NCBI RefSeq assembly: GCF_014202935.1
Contig: NZ_JACHHX010000014.1
Span: 18,076-82,075 of the forward strand
Direction of reading: 5' to 3'
DNA length: 64,000 bases
Source: Rehaibacterium terrae
GTDB lineage: Bacteria; Pseudomonadota; Gammaproteobacteria; Xanthomonadales; Xanthomonadaceae
Part shown: piece by piece, positions 28,246 to 38,070 of the stretch
How the letters are laid out: each line of letters starts with the position of its first letter
How positions within the stretch are numbered: the first letter of the stretch is position 1
Notes under the pieces: generated by a model
Database searches by the model: none
What the model was told of the DNA's origin: nothing
The model's input: the letters and a program-made list of their open reading frames with translations, nothing else
Program-made: the position numbers and the translations under genes

Positions 28246-31200
28246 ATGCACATGATCTCCCGTCTTCCGCTCCTGCTGCTGGCCCTGTGTCTGCCGGTCG
28301 TGCCGGCGCTGGCGGCCGGCCCGTCCGGCATCCCTGCCCCGCTCGCTGGTGACATCGCACGCCTGGAGAGCCGGCTGGGCGAATCCCGGCTCGACGACGC
28401 CAGCCGCAGCAGCGTGGAGGCGCAGCTCGCCCAGGCGCGCGCCGACGATCGTGCCGCCGACGAAGCCCTGGCCGCGAGCGCCGCCCTGCAGGCGGAGGCC
28501 AGCCAGGCCGGCGACGAGCTGCCGCGACTGGAGGCGGCCCTGCGCCGTCCACTGCGTACCGTGCTGCGGGAATGGGAGGAACGCCTGCCGCCGCGCGAAT
28601 CCCTCGACGCGCTGACCCGGCGGATCGAGGAAACCCGCAGCCGCCTGGGCAGCCAGCGCGAATCGCTGAATGCGGCCAATGCCGCCCTCGACGCCCTGAC
28701 CACCACCTCGCTCGCCCTGGCGGGCGAGCTTGCCGACCAGCGCCGCCTGGTCGAGGAGCGGCGCGATGCGGCCGACGCCGCCCGCGCCCTGGCACGCAGC
28801 AGCGACAGCCCAGTCGCCCAGGCACGGGCGCTGGCGGCGGAGGCCGCCCTGCGCCTGGCGCTCGCCACCCTGCACCGGCTCGAAACCGAGCAGGAGACAC
28901 TGCCCGCCCGGCAGCGCCTGTGGGAGGCCCGCCGGCGCGCTCGCGAGCGCGAGCTCAACCTGGCCGAACAGCAACTGGCCGTACTGCAGACGCGACTGGA
29001 AGAGCGCCGCGCCAGCCTCGCCGAGGCGCTGCGGCTGCGGCTGGAAGCCGAACGGCAGGAGTTCGCCGGCAGCTCGCCCGAGGCCGAGACGCTGGCGCGG
29101 GAGAACCAGGCCCTGGGCGAGCAGCTGCTGGCGCTGGAAAACGAACTGTTCGCCCAGCGCCGCGCCGCCGCCGCTTCGGCACGCGAGCTGCTGCAGGCCG
29201 AGGAGTCGCTGCGCAACACCCGCGCCCGCCTCGCCCTGGGCGGCAGCGACGAAGCCCTCGGCCTGCTGCTGCTCGGCGAGCGCCGGCGCCTGGCGGATCC
29301 GGCGCGCCTGCAGCGCCAGCTCGACACGGTGCGCCGCCGTTACGCCGCTGCCCGGCTCAGCCTGATCGACCTGGCCGAGCGCAGCAGCGAGCTGGACAAC
29401 CTCGCCGAAGCGGTCGACCGCCGTCTCGCCGGTCACGAGGACGATGTGGCCGACGAGGATGTCATCGCGCAGCGACGCGAAGCCTACTACCGTCTGCTCG
29501 GCACCCGCGCCGAGCTGCTGCCGGAACTGGTCGACACCACCCGCCAGCTGGCCGCCGTGCTGGGCGAACTCGAACGCACCCTGCAGGCGCAACTGGAAAC
29601 GACCCGCACGCTCTCGACCATGCTCGACCGCCGCCTGCTGTGGGTACGCAGCCATGCGCCGGTCGACCCGGCCTGGCTGAGCCGCGTGCCGGCCGGCTGG
29701 GCCGACCTGTTCAAGCCCTCCCGCTATCTCACCGCCCTGCGGCTGGGCGGCCGCGCCGCCCTGGAGCGCTGGCCGCAGACGCTCGTCCTGCTGTCCGCGC
29801 TGGCTCTCGGCCTGTGGCTGCGGCGTCGCCTGCCGGACGAGCTGGAGCGCTGCGCCCGCCCGCTGCGCAGCGTGCGCCAGGACGCCTACCGCCACACGCT
29901 GCGGGCCTTGCTGCTTACCCTGCTGGCAGCGACCCCGCTCGCCGTGCTGCTGGCCGGTGCCGGCTGGCTGTTCAGCGTCGCCGGCGAAGCCGGGCGCTTC
30001 AGCCATTCGCTGGGCCGCGCGCTGCTGCTGGCCGCCCCGACCGCCTACCTGTACTCGCTGCTCGGCCTGATGCTGCGCGAGCGCGGCCTGCTGCCCACGC
30101 ACCTGCGCTGGTCCGCCGGCACCCTCGCCGCCCTGGCCTGGCTGCGGCCCTGGCTGCTGTGGGCATTGCTGCCGCTGCACCTGTTGGTGAATCTGGCCTT
30201 CCTGCGCAACGTCGATCCGGCCCTGGAAACCGCCGGGCGCATGATGCTCGCCGGCCTCGCCCTGATCTACGCCTGGCTGGCCTGGCGGCTGCTCGCTCCC
30301 GACGGCCTGTGGCCGGGACGGCGCGGCGCGGACAGCCTGCTGCGGCGCGTCCTGCGCGGGCTGCTGCCGGCCGGCCTGGTGGCGCTGGCGCTGCTGGCCC
30401 TGGCCGGCTACCTGCTGACCGCCGGCGTGCTGCTGCGCAATCTCTGGCTCAGCTTCCTGCTCGTGCTCGCGGTGGCGCTGCTGCACGGACTGGTGTCACG
30501 CTGGCTGCTGCTGGGCGAACGCCGCCTGGCGCTGCGCCGCTACGAAGCCCGCCGGGAAGCGGAGAACGAGGCCGGTGAGGAACACCCCGCCGATACCGGC
30601 GAAGCGCTGCCGGAGGTGGAGCCGGAGGAGATCAATCTGCACAGCGTGAACACCCAGACCCGCCGCCTGCAGCGCGCCTTCACCCTCAGCCTGCTGGCGG
30701 CCGCCCTGGTCTGGGCGTGGATCGACACCCTGCCCGCCATCAGCCGGCTCGACGAGCTGGCGCTCTGGCACATCGCCGACGTCGACGCCGAAGGCCGTCC
30801 GGTGCGCCTGGCCGTGAGCCTGCAGGACCTGCTGTTCGGCGCGCTGGTACTGGCGCTGACCTTCGTCGCCGCACGCAACCTGCCCGGCCTGGTCGAGATC
30901 GGCCTGCTGTCGAAGATCCAGGTCGATGCGCCGACCCGCTATGCGATCACCAGCGTCAGCCGCTACCTGATCGTCATCGTCGGCCTGCTCACCGGCCTGT
31001 CCCTGTTCGGCGTGCGCTGGAGCCAGCTGCAGTGGATGGCCGCGGCGCTGACCGTGGGCCTGGGCTTCGGCCTGCAGGAGATCTTCGCCAACTTCGTCTC
31101 CGGCCTGATCCTGCTGTTCGAGCGGCCGTTCCGGGTCGGCGACATCATCACCATCGGCGACCTCACCGGCACCGTCACCCGCATCCGCACCCGCGCCACC

Positions 31201-31623
31201 ACCCTGGTGGACTTCGACAACAAGGAGATCGTCGTCCCCAACAAGACCTTCATCACCGGCCAGCTGGTCAACTGGACGCTCAGCGACACCCGCACCCGCA
31301 TCATCGTCAAGGTCGGCGTGGCCTACGGCAGCGACCCGGCACTGGTGCACCGGCTGCTGATGCAGGCCGCCGAAGAGCATCCGAAAGTGCTGGCCGAGCC
31401 GGCGCCGCGCAGCTGGTTCATGGCCTTCGGCGCCAGCGCGCTGGAGTTCGAGCTGCGGGTGTTCGTGAGCGAGATCGCCGACCGCCTGCGCACCCTCAAC
31501 GACCTCAACAGCCGGATCGCCGAGCTGTTCGCCGAACACGGCATCGAGATCGCCTTCCCGCAGCTGGACATCCACGTCCGCGACCTGCCGCCGCGGGCGG
31601 ACGAGGCGCCGGCGGGAGGCTGA
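28246..31623 (+). CDS. mscK: MscK/KefA-type mechanosensitive channel
   Basis: A 1125-residue protein close in size to E. coli MscK (1120). Signal peptide (LLLLALCLPVVPALAAG), a very long periplasmic coiled coil rich in Arg/Glu/Leu/Ala (about 30-480), a bundle of about eight hydrophobic helices (about 500-900), and a C-terminal MscS domain: pore helix WMAAALTVGLGFGLQEIFANFVSG (about 930-953), FERPFRVGD, NKEIVVPNKTFITG and the alpha/beta vestibule ending DIHVRDLPP. It releases solutes during hypo-osmotic shock. ATG 28246 has AGAGG 4 nt upstream; ATG 28252 is also possible. Divergent from rpmE2. Confidence 0.94.
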   Translation: MHMISRLPLLLLALCLPVVPALAAGPSGIPAPLAGDIARLESRLGESRLDDASRSSVEAQLAQARADDRAADEALAASAALQAEASQAGDELPRLEAALRRPLRTVLREWEERLPPRESLDALTRRIEETRSRLGSQRESLNAANAALDALTTTSLALAGELADQRRLVEERRDAADAARALARSSDSPVAQARALAAEAALRLALATLHRLETEQETLPARQRLWEARRRARERELNLAEQQLAVLQTRLEERRASLAEALRLRLEAERQEFAGSSPEAETLARENQALGEQLLALENELFAQRRAAAASARELLQAEESLRNTRARLALGGSDEALGLLLLGERRRLADPARLQRQLDTVRRRYAAARLSLIDLAERSSELDNLAEAVDRRLAGHEDDVADEDVIAQRREAYYRLLGTRAELLPELVDTTRQLAAVLGELERTLQAQLETTRTLSTMLDRRLLWVRSHAPVDPAWLSRVPAGWADLFKPSRYLTALRLGGRAALERWPQTLVLLSALALGLWLRRRLPDELERCARPLRSVRQDAYRHTLRALLLTLLAATPLAVLLAGAGWLFSVAGEAGRFSHSLGRALLLAAPTAYLYSLLGLMLRERGLLPTHLRWSAGTLAALAWLRPWLLWALLPLHLLVNLAFLRNVDPALETAGRMMLAGLALIYAWLAWRLLAPDGLWPGRRGADSLLRRVLRGLLPAGLVALALLALAGYLLTAGVLLRNLWLSFLLVLAVALLHGLVSRWLLLGERRLALRRYEARREAENEAGEEHPADTGEALPEVEPEEINLHSVNTQTRRLQRAFTLSLLAAALVWAWIDTLPAISRLDELALWHIADVDAEGRPVRLAVSLQDLLFGALVLALTFVAARNLPGLVEIGLLSKIQVDAPTRYAITSVSRYLIVIVGLLTGLSLFGVRWSQLQWMAAALTVGLGFGLQEIFANFVSGLILLFERPFRVGDIITIGDLTGTVTRIRTRATTLVDFDNKEIVVPNKTFITGQLVNWTLSDTRTRIIVKVGVAYGSDPALVHRLLMQAAEEHPKVLAEPAPRSWFMAFGASALEFELRVFVSEIADRLRTLNDLNSRIAELFAEHGIEIAFPQLDIHVRDLPPRADEAPAGG

Positions 31624-31640
31624 ATGTGTAGCGCGTGGAA

Positions 31641-31743
31641 AGCACGCACGGAGAAAGGCGGGAGACAGACAGAGGACACGGAAGGCCTATGAACCAAGAA
31701 TTCTCCGTGTACTCCCCTTTTCTCCGCTCTGCTCCGTGCGTGT
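31641..31743. repeat. Intergenic inverted-repeat element, copy B
   Basis: AGCACGCACGGAGAAAGGCGGGAGA begins at 31641 and the partly matching arm (CTCCGTGCGTG) ends the element at about 31743, with TTCTCCGTG and TTTTCTCCGC in between. It fills most of the 145-bp gap between the convergent mscK and nucleoside hydrolase genes and may serve as a terminator there. Same family as 6613-6768 and 41027-41137. Confidence 0.65.
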
Positions 31744-31768
31744 CGTTGCTGTTGCCGTTGTCCGGCCC

Positions 31769-32698
31769 TCAGCCCGCTCCCAACGCCCGCCGCACCTGCG
31801 CCTCGAAGCGGGACTGGTCGTAACGCAGCAGGATGCGGGCATTGGGCGGATGGCCGTGGCGGCGATCCCAGTCGACCACGGTGGCGCCACGGCTGAGCCG
31901 GCCTTCCAGCTCCACGTGCACGCGACGCTCCTCGCATTCGAGCGCCCCGGCCGGGTCCAGCGCCTGCGCCATCGCCAACGCATCGGCCGCCAGCCATTGC
32001 GTGCCACGGCGATCGGACGACCAGTCGCGGTTCTGACGCGAAATCGCGGCATAGAAGCGCGCCCGTCGGTCGCCCGCCGTCAGCCAGCGCCCGAACTCGG
32101 CTTGCGACAGACCATGCCGCAGCACCGCCTCCCAGTCGACCAGATCGAAGTGCGCGAAGCTCTCGAACACGATGTGCGCCGCCTCGGGATCGAAGCCGAT
32201 GTTGAACTCGGCCGGAATGCTGGTGTTGCCGCGTCCGGTGACCGCGCCCCCCATCACCACCAGCCGGGCGATGCGCGAGGGCAGCGCCGGGTCGAGTCGC
32301 AGCGCCAGCGCGAGATTGGTCAGCGGCCCGAGCGTGACCAGCCGCAGCCGGCCGGCGTGCTCGTGGCTCAGACGGACGATCGCCAGCGCCGCATGCTCGG
32401 CCTCGGCACGGCGCGTGGCCGGCAGGTAGCCGGTGTCGCCGAAACCATCGCGGCCGTGCACATAGGCGGCATCGGCAGCGGCATGCACCAGCGGCACCGG
32501 GCAGCCGGCGAACACCGGCACCTCGACAGCGGCCACTTCGCACAACTTGAGCGCGTTGGCGACGGTGTGCGCCAGGCCGACGTTGCCGGCGGCGATGCTC
32601 AGCCCGACCACCTCGTGCGCCGGATCGGCGAAGGCCATCAGCAGCGCCAGCGCGTCGTCCACGCCGGGGTCGGTGTCGATCAGCAGGGGGATTTTCAT
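31769..32698 (-). CDS. Inosine-uridine-preferring nucleoside hydrolase
   Basis: A 309-residue N-ribosidase splitting nucleosides into base and ribose. The Ca-binding motif DTDPGVDDALAL (about 7-18) is intact; further landmarks are VTLGPLTNLALAL, VVMGGAVTGRGNTSIPAEFNIGFDPEAA and the conserved ASP-site region LPATRR. Start ATG 32698 (MKIPLLIDTDPG) fits the family; a longer in-frame reading from 32782 runs through the heptamer array and would add repeats of DSRLPTP, which are not part of the enzyme. Downstream of recG; specificity (IunH versus RihA/B) not decidable. Confidence 0.92.
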   Translation of the reverse strand: MKIPLLIDTDPGVDDALALLMAFADPAHEVVGLSIAAGNVGLAHTVANALKLCEVAAVEVPVFAGCPVPLVHAAADAAYVHGRDGFGDTGYLPATRRAEAEHAALAIVRLSHEHAGRLRLVTLGPLTNLALALRLDPALPSRIARLVVMGGAVTGRGNTSIPAEFNIGFDPEAAHIVFESFAHFDLVDWEAVLRHGLSQAEFGRWLTAGDRRARFYAAISRQNRDWSSDRRGTQWLAADALAMAQALDPAGALECEERRVHVELEGRLSRGATVVDWDRRHGHPPNARILLRYDQSRFEAQVRRALGAG

Positions 32699-32701
32699 TC
32701 C

Positions 32702-32760
32702 GGGAATCGGGAGTCGGGAGTCGGGAGTCGGGAGTCGGGAGTCGGGAGTCGGGAGTCGGG
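32702..32760. repeat. Heptanucleotide tandem array (GGGAGTC)n
   Basis: One variant unit GGGAATC (32702-32708) and seven perfect GGGAGTC units (32709-32757) plus GGG, ending 29 bp before the recG stop and starting 4 bp before the nucleoside hydrolase start codon. It therefore occupies the ribosome-binding region of that gene; no Shine-Dalgarno other than the array itself is present. Confidence 0.9.
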
Positions 32761-32786
32761 CAGAGCGTACTCCAGTCACCACACCG

Positions 32787-34901
32787 TCACGCGCCCGCGT
32801 ACTCGGCGGCGTGGCCGACCCAGCGTTTCACCAGCGCCTCGGCCAGGGCCGGCGCCTCGGCCAGCAGCCGGTCGGCGCTGTCGCGCACTTGCGGCAGCAG
32901 GCCGGCGTCGCGCGACAGGTCGGCGACGCGGAACTGCGCCAGGCCGGTCTGGCGGGTGCCGAGCAGCTCGCCGGGGCCGCGAAGTTCCAGATCCTTTTCG
33001 GCGATGATGAAGCCGTCGGTGGTCCGGCGCATGGTTTCGATGCGCGCCCGCGCCATCGCCGACAGCGGTGGCTGGTAGAGCAGCACGCAGGTCGATGCGG
33101 CGGCGCCGCGGCCGACGCGGCCACGCAGCTGATGCAGCTGCGCCAGCCCCAGCCGCTCGGCGTTCTCGATCAGCATCAGCGAGGCATTGGGCACATCCAC
33201 GCCGACCTCGATCACGGTGGTGGCGACCAGCAACTGGATCGCGCCGTCCTTGAAGGCACGCATGGCGTCCTGCTTCTCCCTTGCCTTCATCCGGCCGTGC
33301 ACGAGACCGACACGCAGGCCGGGCAACTGCTGCGACAGCGACTCGTAGGTGCTCTGCGCGGCCTGCGCGGCGACCTCCTCGCTGTCCTCGATCAGGGTGC
33401 AGACCCAGTAGGCCTGCCGCCCTTCGGCGCAGGCGGCGCGGATGCGCTCGATCACCTCCGGCCGGCGCTCGGCGCTGACCGCCACGGTCTGCACCGGGGT
33501 ACGGCCGGGCGGCAGCTCATCGATCACCGACACGTCGAGGTCGGCATAGGCGGTCATCGCCAGCGTGCGCGGTATCGGCGTGGCGGTCATCACCAGCTGG
33601 TGCGGCACGTGCGCGCCGCTGCGCCCCTTGTCGCGCAGGGCCAGGCGCTGGTGCACGCCGAAGCGGTGCTGCTCGTCGACGATGCACAAGGCCAGATCGT
33701 CGAAGGCCACCGCCTCCTGCATCAGGGCATGGGTGCCGACCACCACCTGCGCGGCGCCCGAGGCGATGTCGGCCAGCACCGCCTGCCGCGCCTTGCCGCC
33801 GACTTTGCCGGCCAGCCAGGCCACGCGCACGCCGAGCGGCTCCAGCCAGGCGCGGAAGTGGTTGAGGTGCTGTTCGGCCAGCAGCTCGGTCGGCGCCATC
33901 AAGGCGACCTGGCGACCGGCCTCGACCGCCAGCAGCGCGGCCAGGGCGGCGACCACGGTCTTGCCGCTGCCGACATCGCCCTGCACCAGCCGCAGCATCG
34001 GCTCGGCGCGCGCCAGGTCGGCGCGCACTTCGGCGAACACCCGCTGCTGCGCGCGGGTCAGTGCGAACGGCAGCGCTTCGCGCAGGCGCTTGGCCAGTGC
34101 GCCCTTCACACGGATCGGCTCGGCACCATGGCGCTGCAGCGCGACACGCTGACGACGCAGGCTGAGGTGGTGGGCCAGCAGCTCCTCCAGCGCCAGCCGC
34201 CGCTGCGCCGGATGCAGGCCGAGCGCGAGCTGCGCGAGATCGGCGCCCGGGGGCGGCCGATGCACCGCCAGCAGCGCCTCGCGCAAGGTCGGCAGGGACA
34301 ATGCATCGCGCAGCGCGTCGGGCAGCAGCTCCAGCTCGGGCGCCGGCGGCAGTCGCTTGAGGGCTTCGTCGATCAGGCGCCGGATCAGCGCCGGGCCGAC
34401 ACCCTCGACCGCCGGGTAGACCGGATCGAGGCAATCGCGCAGTTCGCCATCGTCCTCGTCGGACAGCAGGCGATAACTGGGGTGCACCATTTCCAGCCCG
34501 TGGCTGCCGGGCCGCGCCTGGCCGTAGGCACGGATACGCCGGCCGGGCGCGAACTGCGCCGCCTGCGCGGAGCGAAAGTGGAAGAAGCGCAGCACCAGCG
34601 TCGCCCGCGAGTCGTCGCCGATCGCCACTCGCAGCGTCGGCCGGTAGCGGAAGCCGCGCTCGACGGCTTCCACCCGACCCTCGACCTGCGCGGTTTCGCC
34701 TGGCCTGAGTTCGCGGATCGGTGTGAGCCGGGTGCGGTCCTCGTAGCGCAACGGCAGATGCAGCCACAGATCCTGCAGCGTGCGCAGGCCGCGCGCGGCG
34801 AGCCGCTCGGCAACACGCGGGCCGGCGCCGGGCAACGTCGCCACCGGCGCCTCGCCAGCGGCGAGCGTGGTCTCGGGCCGGCCGCGGGCTGCGCGGTTCA
34901 C
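32787..34901 (-). CDS. recG: ATP-dependent DNA helicase RecG
   Basis: A 704-residue branched-DNA helicase that remodels stalled forks and Holliday junctions. N-terminal wedge/OB domain (LPGAGPRVAERLAARGL, LRPGETAQVEGRV), Walker A GDVGSGKTVVA, DEQHRFG (DExH), TATPIPRTLAMTAYADLDVS, QAYWVCTLIEDSE, and the C-terminal motif VIEVGVDVPNA through QLRGRVGRG. Start GTG 34901, 15 bp after ridA. Last or penultimate gene of the gmk-rpoZ-spoT-ridA-recG run. Confidence 0.96.
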   Translation of the reverse strand: MNRAARGRPETTLAAGEAPVATLPGAGPRVAERLAARGLRTLQDLWLHLPLRYEDRTRLTPIRELRPGETAQVEGRVEAVERGFRYRPTLRVAIGDDSRATLVLRFFHFRSAQAAQFAPGRRIRAYGQARPGSHGLEMVHPSYRLLSDEDDGELRDCLDPVYPAVEGVGPALIRRLIDEALKRLPPAPELELLPDALRDALSLPTLREALLAVHRPPPGADLAQLALGLHPAQRRLALEELLAHHLSLRRQRVALQRHGAEPIRVKGALAKRLREALPFALTRAQQRVFAEVRADLARAEPMLRLVQGDVGSGKTVVAALAALLAVEAGRQVALMAPTELLAEQHLNHFRAWLEPLGVRVAWLAGKVGGKARQAVLADIASGAAQVVVGTHALMQEAVAFDDLALCIVDEQHRFGVHQRLALRDKGRSGAHVPHQLVMTATPIPRTLAMTAYADLDVSVIDELPPGRTPVQTVAVSAERRPEVIERIRAACAEGRQAYWVCTLIEDSEEVAAQAAQSTYESLSQQLPGLRVGLVHGRMKAREKQDAMRAFKDGAIQLLVATTVIEVGVDVPNASLMLIENAERLGLAQLHQLRGRVGRGAAASTCVLLYQPPLSAMARARIETMRRTTDGFIIAEKDLELRGPGELLGTRQTGLAQFRVADLSRDAGLLPQVRDSADRLLAEAPALAEALVKRWVGHAAEYAGA

Positions 34902-34916
34902 GCCGCGATGCGTCCG

Positions 34917-35300
34917 TCAGTCGAGCACGGCAATGGCGTCCACTTCCACCTGCGCGCCCCTGGGCAGCGCGGCGACGCCGATGGTCGAGCGCGCCGGATA
35001 TGGCTCACTGAAATACTCCGCCATCACCGCATTGACGGCGGCGAAGTTGCCCAGGTCGGTGAGGTAGATGCCGACGCGCACCACCTGCGACAGCGAGCCG
35101 CCGGCCGCCTCGCAGACCGCCTTGAGGTTGTCGAACACGCGCCGTGCCTGGGTGGCGATGTCGCCCTCGACCAGTGCCATCGTCGCCGGGTCGAGCGGAA
35201 TCTGGCCAGAGAAGTAGAGCGTGTTGCCGCAGCGCACGGCCTGCGAATAGGGGCCGATGGCGGCGGGGGCGTGCTCGGTGCTGACGGGTTGGCGGGACAT
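34917..35300 (-). CDS. ridA: RidA family enamine/imine deaminase
   Basis: A 127-residue RidA/YjgF/UK114 protein hydrolysing reactive enamines and imines released by PLP enzymes. Landmarks: [32 protein letters not shown], the catalytic-arginine region [11 protein letters not shown] and [23 protein letters not shown]. Located between spoT and recG, the usual Lysobacterales position. Confidence 0.95.
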   Translation of the reverse strand: MSRQPVSTEHAPAAIGPYSQAVRCGNTLYFSGQIPLDPATMALVEGDIATQARRVFDNLKAVCEAAGGSLSQVVRVGIYLTDLGNFAAVNAVMAEYFSEPYPARSTIGVAALPRGAQVEVDAIAVLD

Positions 35301-35382
35301 GGGGCGCTTCCGGACGGGCAGGCCTCGGATTCTATCGGCGCGCCCGCGGTTCGGAAATCGGCCGGCGACTGCGCCACCTCAA

Positions 35383-35403
35383 CCGGAAACCGGAAACCGG
35401 AAA
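35383..35403. repeat. Heptamer repeat, three units CCGGAAA
   Basis: Three exact CCGGAAA units followed by GG in the 164-bp ridA-spoT gap. Same unit length as the GGGAGTC arrays but a different sequence. Nothing else recognised in this gap. Confidence 0.7.
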
Positions 35404-35464
35404 GGTGTACGGAATGCCGCTCCTGCTCTCCTGCTACCGGCTACCCGCGTTTGAGTCGGCCTCC

Positions 35465-37624
35465 CTACAGCCGCTGCACCCCATGCACCACGCCCAGCCG
35501 GCGCACCCGGCGGATCACGTCGGCCAGGTGCTTGCGATGACGCACCTCGATGGCGAAGTCGAGCACCGCCACGGTGAGGTCGCGCTCCCGGTACTCGACG
35601 CTGTCGATGTTGGAATTGGCCGCCGCGACCGCCGCCGCCACCTGCGCCAGCACGCCGGGCTTGTTGTCGACCTCGATGCGCAGGCCGGCGCGGTAGTCGC
35701 CCTCGACGTTGCGGTCCCAGTCGATCGGCACCCAGCGCTCGGGCGACTTGCGGTACTCGGGCACGTTGCGGCATTCCAGACGGTGCACCACCACGCCCTT
35801 GCCGGCGGTGAGATAGCCCATGATCTCGTCGCCTGGAATCGGATGGCAGCAGGCGGCGAACGTGAGCACGCCGCGCTCGGCGCCGGTGATCGAGATCTTC
35901 TCCCCGGCGGCCGGCATCGGTTCCGGCGACGGCAGCTCGCCCTGGACGCGGGTGAGCGCCTGCGCCACCTGTGCAGGCATGCGGTTGCCGAGCGCGATAT
36001 CGGCGAGCAGATCTTCCAGCCGGCGGTAACGCTGCTCGGCGAGGTACTGCTCGATGTGCTCCGACGGCACCCGGTCGAGCGAGCTGTCGAGCGCCTCCAG
36101 CGCGCGGTCGAGCATGCGGTGACCGAGCTCGACCGCGTCTTCGTGCTCCAGCCGCTTGAGGTGGTGGCGGATCGCGGTGCGCGCCTTGCTGGACACCACG
36201 TAGTCCAGCCACTGCGGGCTCGGCGCGGCCGACGGCGCGGTGATCACCTCCACCGTCTGGCCGGACACGAGCTTGCTGCGCAGCGGCACCAGCTTGCGGT
36301 CCACGCGCGCGGCGACGGCATGGTTGCCGACATCGGTGTGCACCGCGTAGGCGAAGTCGAGTACGGTGGCGTTGCGCGGCAGGGCGAGGATGTCGCCCTG
36401 CGGGGTGAACAGGTAGACCTCGTCGGGGAACAGGTCGACCTTGACGTTCTCAAGGAATTCCAGCGAGGAGCCGGCCACCTGCTGGGATTCGAGCAGGTTG
36501 CGCACCCAGTCGTGGGCGCGGCTCTGCGCGCTGTTGCTGCCGGCTTCGCCGGACTTGTAGGCCCAGTGCGCGGCGATGCCGCGCTCGGCGATCAGATCCA
36601 TCTCCTCGGTCCGGATCTGCACCTCGATCGGCGAACCGTAAGGCCCGAACAGCACCGTGTGCAGGCTCTGGTAGCCGTTGGCCTTGGGAATGGCGATGAA
36701 GTCGCGGAAACGCGCATCCAGCGGCTTGTACAGCGAATGCACCGCGCCGAGCGCGTGATAGCACTGCATCACGTTCTGCACCACGATGCGGAAGCCGAAC
36801 ACGTCCATCACCTGGTCGAGCGTCTTCTGCTCGGTGCGCATCTTGGTGTAGATGCTCCAAGGCGTCTTGACGCGCCCGACCAGCCGGTGCGGCAGACCTT
36901 CCTGTGCCAGTTTCTGCGCCAGTTGCGCCTCGATCTTGCTCATCGCCTCGCGGCGCACCACCGGCTGCGCCTGGATGCGCTTTTTCAGGACCGCATGGCG
37001 GCACGGATAGAGCGCGCGGAAACCGAGATCCTGCAGCTCGCTCTTGATCCGGTTCATGCCCAGCCGCTGGGCGATCGGGGCGTAGATCTCCAGCGTCTCG
37101 CGGGCGATGCGGCGGCGCGCCTCGTCGGCCATCGCGTCGAGCGTGCGCATGTTGTGCAACCGGTCGGCGAGCTTGATGAGGATCACGCGCAGGTCGCGCG
37201 CCATCGCCAGCAGCATCTTGCGGAAACTCTCCGCGGCGGCTTCCTGGCGGCTGCCGAAGCGCAGCTTGTCGAGCTTGGTGACGCCGTCGACCAGGTCGGC
37301 CACGGTTTCGCCGAACTCCGCGGCGATGGCGCTGCGCGGCAAGGGGGTGTCCTCCAGCGCGTCGTGGAGGATGGCGGCGCAGAGCGTTTCCCAGTCGAGT
37401 CTCAGGTCGGCGAGGATGCCGGCCACGGCCACCGGGTGGGTGATGTAGGGCTCGCCGGACTTGCGGGTCTGGCCGGCATGCGCCTCGGCGCCTAGCCGGT
37501 AGGCGCGGCGCACCTTGCCGATCTGCTCGGCGTCAAGGTAGTCGGCCAGCTTGCGCTCGAGCGCGACGACGTCCTGCGGCAGGACGTCGCTACAGCCACT
37601 GGGTGCGGACTCGGCGGAAGGCAT
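35465..37624 (-). CDS. spoT: Bifunctional (p)ppGpp synthetase/hydrolase
   Basis: A 719-residue Rel/Spo protein. HD hydrolase domain with THPVAVAGILADLRLDWET, HDALEDT and LIKLADRLHNMRTL (about 45-150); synthetase domain containing GRVKTPWSIYTKM and DVFGFRIVV, YKPLDARFRDFIAIPKANGYQSLHT; TGS domain (VYLFTPQGDILALPRNATVLDFAYAVHTD); helical and Zn-like CCHPIPGDEIMGY segment; C-terminal ACT domain. The HD residues are intact, so hydrolase activity is expected; the synthetase centre also looks conserved. Between rpoZ and ridA, in canonical order. Confidence 0.95.
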   Translation of the reverse strand: MPSAESAPSGCSDVLPQDVVALERKLADYLDAEQIGKVRRAYRLGAEAHAGQTRKSGEPYITHPVAVAGILADLRLDWETLCAAILHDALEDTPLPRSAIAAEFGETVADLVDGVTKLDKLRFGSRQEAAAESFRKMLLAMARDLRVILIKLADRLHNMRTLDAMADEARRRIARETLEIYAPIAQRLGMNRIKSELQDLGFRALYPCRHAVLKKRIQAQPVVRREAMSKIEAQLAQKLAQEGLPHRLVGRVKTPWSIYTKMRTEQKTLDQVMDVFGFRIVVQNVMQCYHALGAVHSLYKPLDARFRDFIAIPKANGYQSLHTVLFGPYGSPIEVQIRTEEMDLIAERGIAAHWAYKSGEAGSNSAQSRAHDWVRNLLESQQVAGSSLEFLENVKVDLFPDEVYLFTPQGDILALPRNATVLDFAYAVHTDVGNHAVAARVDRKLVPLRSKLVSGQTVEVITAPSAAPSPQWLDYVVSSKARTAIRHHLKRLEHEDAVELGHRMLDRALEALDSSLDRVPSEHIEQYLAEQRYRRLEDLLADIALGNRMPAQVAQALTRVQGELPSPEPMPAAGEKISITGAERGVLTFAACCHPIPGDEIMGYLTAGKGVVVHRLECRNVPEYRKSPERWVPIDWDRNVEGDYRAGLRIEVDNKPGVLAQVAAAVAAANSNIDSVEYRERDLTVAVLDFAIEVRHRKHLADVIRRVRRLGVVHGVQRL

Positions 37625-37676
37625 GCAGGCAGCCTACGCGGGGCTGCCACAGCGGGCAACGGGCCCGGACGGGCGC

Positions 37677-37973
37677 TTACAGGTCGTCACCGCCCTTGTC
37701 GTCGTCGACCACCTCGGCGGCGGCCCACTCCATCGCCTCGCGCTCGGCGCGCTCGCGCTCGGCCTTCTCGACCGCGTCGATCAGGGCCTGATCGACCGTG
37801 CGGGCGGCGATCTCGCGCAGGGCAAGGACGGTCGGCTTGTCGTCGGCCTCGCTGTTGTCGAGGGTGGGCTCGGCCCCCTTGGACAGCTGCCGGGCGCGCT
37901 TGGACGCCATCAGGACCAGCTCGAAGCGGTTGTCCACCACTTGCAGGCAGTCTTCAACGGTGATGCGGGCCAT
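37677..37973 (-). CDS. rpoZ: RNA polymerase omega subunit
   Basis: 98 residues beginning [30 protein letters not shown], the omega signature, with [11 protein letters not shown]. Omega stabilises RNA polymerase assembly and carries part of the ppGpp site. ATG 37973 has GGAG upstream. An extended in-frame reading to 38036 lacks conservation. Sits between gmk and spoT. Confidence 0.97.
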   Translation of the reverse strand: MARITVEDCLQVVDNRFELVLMASKRARQLSKGAEPTLDNSEADDKPTVLALREIAARTVDQALIDAVEKAERERAEREAMEWAAAEVVDDDKGGDDL

Positions 37974-38070
37974 GGGCTCTCCAGCCTGTAGATCGATCAG
38001 CGGAACCGCGCATTGTACGCGGGACACCCACGGCACTGCAAACCGGGCCGGCCACCCCCGCCGCCCGGCC

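Noticed and set aside
30717..32543. Long antisense frames around mscK and the nucleoside hydrolase
   Set aside because: They span the intergenic repeat and both genes without conserved motifs.
32702..32760. Possible CRISPR array
   Set aside because: The units are contiguous 7-bp repeats with no spacers and no cas genes nearby.
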